Positions 58,211 through 64,000 of a DNA stretch of 64,000 bases are shown in pieces. How positions within the stretch are numbered: position 1 is the stretch's first letter; each line of letters begins with the position of its first letter. The DNA is from Eubacteriaceae bacterium (GTDB taxonomy: Bacteria > Bacillota > Clostridia > Peptostreptococcales > Anaerovoracaceae), in assembly GCA_902362805.1 (NCBI GenBank), contig CABIXY010000002.1, positions 124,001-188,000 on the forward strand, given 5' to 3'. The translations under genes and the position numbers were made by a program. The notes beneath the pieces are model-generated. The model did not search any database and was not told where the DNA came from. It saw only the letters and a list, made by a program, of their open reading frames with translations.

Positions 58211-59785
58211 ATGGAGAAGAGGGTCAGAATCGTGTTCATCCTTAGTATTGTTGTTCTGGCATGTCTTTGCGGCAGGCTGTATTATATTCAGGTTATGTGC
58301 CATGAAGAACTTGAAAATGGTGCCCAGGGGCAATACGCCATTCAAATCCAAAGCGACGATGCCAGAGGAACGATTTATGACAGAAACATGGTCAGGCTGA
58401 CTGATTCCTGCTCCAGTTACTATTACTTATTAAACCGAAAAAACTGCACCGTGAAGATGGAACATCTGATCAGTCAGATCGGCGGCCAGATGGCAGGCAC
58501 CAAGGGCGACGATTATGTCGTTTATAAAGCGCAGAAGTACGATCGTTATGTTAACGAAAAATTGGTCAATGAATTCGGCGCCTATGTTTTCTGTGGCAGC
58601 AGCAGATATGAAGAAAAACAAATTGCGGCGCATCTGATCGGGTATTTGAACGACTCAGACGGTACCGGCGTCTCTGGCCTTGAAAAGATGTTTCAAGACA
58701 GGCTGGCGTCATCGCCGGCGGTGCTGTCCATGATGGGAAACGGCATCGGCGAGCCGATCAAAGGTATCGGCGTAACGGAAATAGGAACAGGGGATAAAGT
58801 GAGTCCTTCTGCATTGGTGACAACAGTAGACGCCAATTTACAGAAAAAAGTGGAAGAAATCCTCAGCGACAATGGGATTTTTGGTGCTGTCGTCGTGCTT
58901 CAGGCCAAAACTGGACAGGTGGCGGCCATGGCCAGCTCACCAGTCTTTGACCCTAACCACTTAGACAGCTACTTGACCAGTGAGAATGGAGAACTGATTA
59001 ACAAAGCAGTGCAGGGACTATATCCGCCCGGCTCTGTTTTTAAAATCGTCGTCGCTGCCGCGGCCCTTGAAAGTGGTAGTATTACAATGGACGATACCTT
59101 CGACTGTAAGGGGAAAGTGACCGTCAATGGGGTAAATTTAATCTGTGAAGAAAAGCCGGATGGGCATGGTACTTTGGATTTGAGACAGGCTTTTGCCAAG
59201 TCTTGTAACTGCTATTTTGCACAGCTCGGGAAAAAAACCGGATCTGAAAATATCATTGAGATGGCACGGCGTATGGGTCTGGGCAAGACGACCATTGCGG
59301 GATTTCCCGATGAAGAAGCAGGTAGTTTTCCAGATGAAAGTGAAAGAGAATACAGCGGTTTGTCTAACCTGTCCATCGGCCAAGGCAGCCTGCTGGTGAC
59401 GCCGATACAAATTGCAAAGATGACCAATATCATCGCAAATAAGGGCATCGATCACAACTTGTCTGTCATTATGAGTCAGCAAAATGAAGAAGAGACAGGA
59501 CAAAGGGTGATGACGGAAACGACTGCCGCAGAGGTTGGCCAGATGATGGAGCTCGTCATGGTTGAAGGTACCGCAGCAGGAAGTCAGACCCATGTGACAG
59601 CAGCAGGAAAAACCGGCTCTGCAGAGGCGGGCGGCGGAGATCAAGAAACCGTTCATGGCTGGTTTACAGGCTACTTTCCGGCAGAAGATCCGGAATACAC
59701 CGTAACTGTCATTGCTGAGAACGGAAAAACAGGCAGCAGCTCTGCCCTTCCAGTCTTTGAGGAAATTGTCAATTATCTTTATTAA
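58211..59785 (+). CDS. class B penicillin-binding protein (transpeptidase)
   Basis: A 524-residue cell-wall transpeptidase with one N-terminal membrane anchor (VFILSIVVLACLCG), a dimerisation part and a C-terminal penicillin-binding domain. Active-site motifs are SVFK (Ser275, Lys278), SCN (Ser331-Asn333) and KTG near residue 467. ATG 58211 has GGGGAGG upstream. It is monocistronic, outside a dcw cluster, so it may serve sporulation or outgrowth rather than division; that is inference. At 524 residues it is shorter than SpoVD and has no PASTA domains. Confidence 0.92.
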   Translation: MEKRVRIVFILSIVVLACLCGRLYYIQVMCHEELENGAQGQYAIQIQSDDARGTIYDRNMVRLTDSCSSYYYLLNRKNCTVKMEHLISQIGGQMAGTKGDDYVVYKAQKYDRYVNEKLVNEFGAYVFCGSSRYEEKQIAAHLIGYLNDSDGTGVSGLEKMFQDRLASSPAVLSMMGNGIGEPIKGIGVTEIGTGDKVSPSALVTTVDANLQKKVEEILSDNGIFGAVVVLQAKTGQVAAMASSPVFDPNHLDSYLTSENGELINKAVQGLYPPGSVFKIVVAAAALESGSITMDDTFDCKGKVTVNGVNLICEEKPDGHGTLDLRQAFAKSCNCYFAQLGKKTGSENIIEMARRMGLGKTTIAGFPDEEAGSFPDESEREYSGLSNLSIGQGSLLVTPIQIAKMTNIIANKGIDHNLSVIMSQQNEEETGQRVMTETTAAEVGQMMELVMVEGTAAGSQTHVTAAGKTGSAEAGGGDQETVHGWFTGYFPAEDPEYTVTVIAENGKTGSSSALPVFEEIVNYLY

Positions 59786-59838
59786 ATGTGTTTATTTAGA
59801 ATATTCTGACTTGTATGCTTTTGAAATTAGCGATATTG

Positions 59839-59847
59839 TGCTATAAT
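59839..59847 (+). promoter_or_regulatory. extended -10 promoter of the large gene
   Basis: TG-C-TATAAT at 59839-59847, with TTTTGA 17 bp upstream. A leader of about 85 nt follows; it contains a short GCGG/CCGC hairpin before GGAAGGAG. Confidence 0.6.
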
Positions 59848-59936
59848 GTAAAATATACATGATGTGAGAATATGCGCACGGATATCCTGAGGCCAGCACA
59901 TATAGCGGTTTTGACAGCCGCGGAAGGAGAAATGTT

Positions 59937-62900
59937 ATGAGAAAATTGCATCACGTCAATGTTTTTTCAGATTTAGGTGTACACTATATTCAGGGAAGTG
60001 ATTTGGGAGAGGTATATGATACGAGTATCCTTCATACGTCTTCCGGTACGCATGTCGTCACAAGTGCAAAAGGCTGTATTTACACTTTCCTGCAAAAGGA
60101 TGATACCACGACGGGCAGCGAAGCGGTAAAGACTGATATTCTCTCTTCTATATGCTGTGCTCTTAATTGCAGCGTGCAGGATGGCAGAGACGAAGCAAGT
60201 GACAAGATGGTCATATTGGGTGCAGTCGGAACGACGGTTCAGTTGATAGAGCAAGATGGAGAAAGTATAAAACAGCCGTATACCGCTGACGTGAAAGCGC
60301 CAAGGGATGCCACTTCGCTGCAAAAATATTTTCCCCTTGAGACCACAGAGGGTTATAAAGTCCTTACTCTGTACAAAAACAGCGATGGCGAAACCATGTC
60401 ACTGGGTTATTTTGAACTGAGAAACGGACATATTACTGCTGCTGCAGACACGGGAATTACTGTTACCTCTCCACAGATAAGCTGGGTAAAACAGGACGGA
60501 GAAGATTGCGTTCTATATGAATTTGACGGAGAAAGCTACATAGATTTTCCTCTGCCATCCTACAATAGACTTCACAAGATCTGCAGCCCGCGGCTGCGTG
60601 ACGATGCAAAAAAATCAAGGATTATCGGCGCTTTTGAAGATCAATACTTCGTCATAGATGAGGATGGGATGATTAGCGCCTGCGATTTGCAAAACCTGGA
60701 GGAGAGCGGCTGCCCGCAGATGACAGTACAAACTGGCGATGGGACGATATCTGCTGTAAGCGTTTTTCGTGCGTATGGTACCATCCAGCTACTGGCGTTT
60801 TCAAAGGAAAATGGCCGCCTCTACCACTGCCCGCTTGTAAGCCGCGTATGTAATGCCGAAAATGTCTGCATTCCCCTGGCAGAGAACGTCCTGCAGTACA
60901 GTGTCGATAATGGTGGTAATTATATACATCTGAGCCTTGTCTGCGGTGAGAAAAAACATCCAAAGCTGGTTCACTATGCGCTCTCAGCTGATGGTAACGA
61001 ATGGACAGATAATCACATTTATTTCGAAAGTCAAACGGATGTGCAAAGTATACAGGGCCATATCATAGAACTGACTCTCTGCGACAGTGACGGCAGTCCT
61101 CTGGCGAATCAGGAAATAAAGCTTTGGAGCAATGAAGATACGGCCCTTTACATAGACGGCAGGGTGCTGCGGACAGGTCCGAACATCCCTTACATCGTCA
61201 AGAGCAGCCCTTATGGCACCATAGAAGTTGTCAAAGAGAGTGATTCGCTTGATATGCCGCCGATTATTCTGCAACACGTGGATGACAATGGGGACACGAC
61301 CGGCTCCTATTTCATGGTTACGCCCGGCGAAAAGTACAAGGATAAGTTCCAAAATATTTCCGGCGGTGATCTGGATGAGGCCGTAACTGGTACAGGGGAC
61401 AGGCTTGTAGAAGATGACTTTAACGGACACCGAGAGGAGGTGCTTTCCAGTGCGGCAGATGCTTTCAGCAGCATACTCAGCGGAACGGCCGTCAGTGACA
61501 ATCCTGATTTGATGCACATTAAGGAAGACGACTGGTATCCAGATCAAAGCAATAGTCTGAAGGTTACCAGCTATCGAGAAGATCCGACACCGTTCGTCGG
61601 CAAGCTGCCTAGTACAAATAGCCTGAAAAGCTGTATTATCAGTGTTTCCGACGGGAAGCTGTCTTACCGGAGTGTAACGCCGCAAGAGGCACAGCAGCAT
61701 ATTCGCGGCACCTATTGCTCTGTCTATGGCAATGAAAACTTTATGTTACAGGGACAAGATGCTTCAGCCCTAACGATGCCTGGTGCTTCCAATGGCTTTT
61801 TTAGTGCAATCGCATCTCTTTTCCGATCGATAAAAAATGGGATTGTAAAGGTAGTCGAGGTGGTGGTTCACGCAGTGGAAACAGCAGTTACGGCGACCAT
61901 TCATTTTATCGATAATGCGATTCATCAAGTGGTTAATTTTGTTGTAACAGCGGTGAAAGAAGCAGTTCACCTGGTAGAAAGTGTACTGAAGCAGATTGCT
62001 GTGGCCATAAAAAACGTGATTCAGTGGATTGGTTTCATGCTTGACTGGGGAGACATTCAGAATACTGCAAAATATGTAGAAAAAAAATTCGAGGAGGGAT
62101 TTGACCAAATAGAACGGATGCTGGATGACGCCCTTCAATGTGCAGAATCGGGCATTGAAGGGGCTGAGGAAAAAATACACGAGTATTTCAAACGTTTTAA
62201 AACCGATTTACCGGACCATGATATTAAAGATGGCAGCAATACACCGCCGACAGACGATCCAATCAATCAGGCAGATGCGCACAACATTGTGAAAAAACAC
62301 TTGGGAGACAGTGATGTTGCGCTACAGACAAACTTTCTCGGGTTTTCGACGGAAGAGGAGCAGGCCTTTACCGATATGATCACCATTTCGGAACGGGTCA
62401 GCGATGTCTGTGTATTTGATCCTTCTGAACTGTTTGACAGCCTGCAGCAGAACAAGGTAAGCATAAAAACTATCGGAGACTGCCTGATCAATATGGTGGA
62501 GACCTTCCTCCACGCAGCACTGGAACTGACAAAGGAAGTGATGCATACTCTGGTCAACGCTGTAAAAGTGATTATTCATTTTATGCGCGGACTACTTACG
62601 GCAAAAATACATATTCCTCTTGTGTCTGCATTGATCAAAGCGGTAATCGGCATGGACCTTACGCTTTTAAATGCTGCAAGCTTTGCAATTGCCCTGCCTC
62701 TTACGGTGGCTTATAAATTGATCTACCACAAGGCACCTGTTCAAAAACAGGCAGCGCTCTGTGGAGACGATGCTTACAACGTGTTGCGCATCCTCGGAAC
62801 GTTTTGTATCAGTCTCGTCCTTACGGCAAAGACACTGACTGCAGGCTTTATGTGCTTAAAGACCAAACCCTTGATTCTGTTTTCATCCATTCTGGGATTA

Positions 62901-63365
62901 ATCGGTGTGGCAGGCTTTGCTGCAGCCTCGACTGTATGTCTTTCTCCAAAGGTTGATAAATGGGTTTTTGGCTTTCTATTTGCTCTCGATGCAGTCCTGT
63001 TTGCCGTTGACGCAGTATATTCGAAACGAGGGTTTAATACGGAACACGCTTACTATAGTTTAAGAAGACTGATTTATGTTGGAGGACTGGGTTTTTCCGT
63101 TATTTCTCTTATTATAGATATCGCAAAAACGAAGGACGCCTTTTGGCTGTTTGCAACGCCTGGCGGAATTTTATCTCTAGCGCAGGATGTGACGTGTGAA
63201 GGCTTTTATCGCAATCGTCCGGGAGAAAACTGGCCGCTTGTTGCAGCTTGCGGTGCATTTGGCGTCATCATTGCGGCGTTAACGCCTGTGCTGATTCTTA
63301 ACCGTGATGATAACGCCATAGCAGGTGCAGATCGTGAACTCTGTGAAGCATCCTCTTTGTCGTAA
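59937..63365 (+). CDS. very large protein of unknown function (1142 residues)
   Basis: I do not recognise this protein. The N-terminal about 380 residues look beta-rich with repeating blade-like segments (YFVIDEDGMISACD, LLAFSKENGRLYHCP, VHYALSADGNEW), suggesting a propeller. Residues about 385-430 (LTLCDSDGSPLANQEIKLW) resemble a small beta-sandwich. Residues about 618-755 form long amphipathic helices with regularly spaced Val, Ile and His (VVEVVVHAVETAVTATIHF). Residues about 885-1125 contain about five membrane helices. No signal peptide is seen. GGAAGGAG precedes the ATG. The next gene starts 8 bp after its stop. The layout (beta-rich recognition, amphipathic helices, membrane part) would suit a large pore-forming or injected protein, but this is speculation. 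Confidence 0.72.
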   Translation: MRKLHHVNVFSDLGVHYIQGSDLGEVYDTSILHTSSGTHVVTSAKGCIYTFLQKDDTTTGSEAVKTDILSSICCALNCSVQDGRDEASDKMVILGAVGTTVQLIEQDGESIKQPYTADVKAPRDATSLQKYFPLETTEGYKVLTLYKNSDGETMSLGYFELRNGHITAAADTGITVTSPQISWVKQDGEDCVLYEFDGESYIDFPLPSYNRLHKICSPRLRDDAKKSRIIGAFEDQYFVIDEDGMISACDLQNLEESGCPQMTVQTGDGTISAVSVFRAYGTIQLLAFSKENGRLYHCPLVSRVCNAENVCIPLAENVLQYSVDNGGNYIHLSLVCGEKKHPKLVHYALSADGNEWTDNHIYFESQTDVQSIQGHIIELTLCDSDGSPLANQEIKLWSNEDTALYIDGRVLRTGPNIPYIVKSSPYGTIEVVKESDSLDMPPIILQHVDDNGDTTGSYFMVTPGEKYKDKFQNISGGDLDEAVTGTGDRLVEDDFNGHREEVLSSAADAFSSILSGTAVSDNPDLMHIKEDDWYPDQSNSLKVTSYREDPTPFVGKLPSTNSLKSCIISVSDGKLSYRSVTPQEAQQHIRGTYCSVYGNENFMLQGQDASALTMPGASNGFFSAIASLFRSIKNGIVKVVEVVVHAVETAVTATIHFIDNAIHQVVNFVVTAVKEAVHLVESVLKQIAVAIKNVIQWIGFMLDWGDIQNTAKYVEKKFEEGFDQIERMLDDALQCAESGIEGAEEKIHEYFKRFKTDLPDHDIKDGSNTPPTDDPINQADAHNIVKKHLGDSDVALQTNFLGFSTEEEQAFTDMITISERVSDVCVFDPSELFDSLQQNKVSIKTIGDCLINMVETFLHAALELTKEVMHTLVNAVKVIIHFMRGLLTAKIHIPLVSALIKAVIGMDLTLLNAASFAIALPLTVAYKLIYHKAPVQKQAALCGDDAYNVLRILGTFCISLVLTAKTLTAGFMCLKTKPLILFSSILGLIGVAGFAAASTVCLSPKVDKWVFGFLFALDAVLFAVDAVYSKRGFNTEHAYYSLRRLIYVGGLGFSVISLIIDIAKTKDAFWLFATPGGILSLAQDVTCEGFYRNRPGENWPLVAACGAFGVIIAALTPVLILNRDDNAIAGADRELCEASSLS

Positions 63366-63372
63366 GGAAGAA

Positions 63373-64000
63373 ATGCAGGCGGACTTATGGCTTTCCGGAA
63401 CGCAGCCTATGGTCAATGCGAACTCTAAATCTGCTTGGGATGCAGACTTTATCGACCCCCAAAAGAGCGGCAGGAATACTGTACTGCGTACAAAGAACAA
63501 TTTTGCTTATCTGCGCTGCTTTGCAGAAACGCCATCGAGCGATTTTATCGTGCAGATGTATGCTGCAAAAACAGAAAATATCTATCTGCCGAAAGAAAAT
63601 TGGATTGCCCTTTATACCGATTGTGCCGTTAAAAATCAGCCAGTTAGAGAAAAGGAGGATCACACATTTCTGACAAATGCTCATCCGTTTATCTTATCTG
63701 GATTATATGAATGGACAGGCTACACCCTGATCGGATATTATGGCAAAGCGTTACAGGAGCTGCCCGAGGAGATTTCTGAAGAGTTCTTCAGTAAGGATAT
63801 CTGGATTCGCAGAGCCCTTGACGACGATAGTGTCAACCCGTTTATCATTAACTACGCCGTGCCCAGCTCACTGCTTCGCAATAAACGTCTTTGCACGAGC
63901 AGCGAACCCGTAAAGGCAAAAGACTCGTTTGACATAGAGGTGGTTTCCAGTATGGCTCGTGACTTAAACGTTGATGACAGAAGCGAATCTGTTCGATATA
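63373..64000 (+). CDS. unknown protein, N-terminal part, cut by the window end
   Basis: An open frame starting at ATG 63373 with AAGGAAG upstream and running out of the window (209 residues seen). It follows the large gene by 7 bp and is surely in its operon. The first about 90 residues (SAWDADFIDPQKSG, then VLRTKNNFAYLRCFAET and VQMYAAKTENIYLPKENW) have the pattern of a beta-sandwich module found in secreted and toxin-like proteins: aspartate-isoleucine-type opening, then N-x-x-Y-x-R-x, then a P-x-x-W strand. A second similar block may begin near residue 155. No signal peptide. Function unknown. Confidence 0.7.
   Translation, partial: MQADLWLSGTQPMVNANSKSAWDADFIDPQKSGRNTVLRTKNNFAYLRCFAETPSSDFIVQMYAAKTENIYLPKENWIALYTDCAVKNQPVREKEDHTFLTNAHPFILSGLYEWTGYTLIGYYGKALQELPEEISEEFFSKDIWIRRALDDDSVNPFIINYAVPSSLLRNKRLCTSSEPVKAKDSFDIEVVSSMARDLNVDDRSESVRY

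Overview
The window reads as chromosome of an anaerobic, endospore-forming Clostridia-type Firmicute. It carries the spoIIGA-sigE-sigG sporulation locus, strong AGGAGG-type ribosome binding sites, a guanidine-IV-like riboswitch before a MATE exporter, a glycine riboswitch before an AGCS symporter, oxygen-sensitive Fe-S enzymes (a 4-hydroxybutyryl-CoA dehydratase relative and a radical SAM protein) and many ferredoxin-type modules. A member of the Anaerovoracaceae / Clostridiales Family XIII fits, but this is inference. I saw no rRNA or tRNA gene, CRISPR array, insertion sequence or prophage.

Layout. 1-276: end of a thiolase. 0.46-6.4 kb: a hydantoin/allantoin-type utilisation operon (cyclic amidohydrolase, racemase, M20 carbamoylase, NCS1 permease) with an AraC regulator. 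6.5-18.2 kb: a catabolic region built around a sigma-54 enhancer-binding protein. Two transcription units have matching -24/-12 promoters and matching upstream GTTG-N8-GCAAC sites. One encodes LarC1-like + beta-keto acid cleavage enzyme; the other encodes a cyclase-family hydrolase, a 3-hydroxyacyl-CoA-dehydrogenase-family enzyme and a 4-hydroxybutyryl-CoA dehydratase-family enzyme. Between them lie an MFS transporter, a MocR-type regulator that has lost its PLP lysine, and an M20 amidohydrolase. 18.2-19.2 kb: an Rpn-type nuclease/transposase. 19.4-25.1 kb: sporulation sigma factors and coaBC, flanked by two ferredoxin-nitroreductases. 25.1-28.4 kb: metal homeostasis (ArsR regulator, putative metal exporter with Fur-family regulator, CNNM/CorC protein behind a leader-peptide attenuator). 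28.4-34 kb: a repeat coiled-coil protein, a radical SAM protein, the NifU-like / GGGtGRT pair and small unknown genes. 34-38 kb: guanidine-responsive MATE exporter, an ABC exporter with an XRE-AbrB regulator, and an Lrp regulator. 38.2-39.9 kb: membrane genes and three structured repeats. 39.9-47.4 kb: histidine biosynthesis (hisZGCBHAF-IE-K) without hisD. 47.5-52.3 kb: BMP-type nucleoside ABC importer. 52.4-59.8 kb: FKBP/trigger-factor lipoprotein, glycine-regulated symporter, YlmC/YmxH, nrdR, cmk, DUF1015 protein, class B PBP. 59.9-64 kb: a very large unrecognised protein followed directly by a second gene cut by the window end.

The most promising material for something undescribed is: (a) the sigma-54-controlled catabolic regulon; (b) the acidic leader peptide and terminator before the CNNM gene; (c) the three cloverleaf-like repeats at 39.5-39.8 kb; (d) the lysine-less MocR regulator; (e) the large unknown protein and its partner at the right edge. 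Promoters, operators and terminators were read by eye and are predictions.
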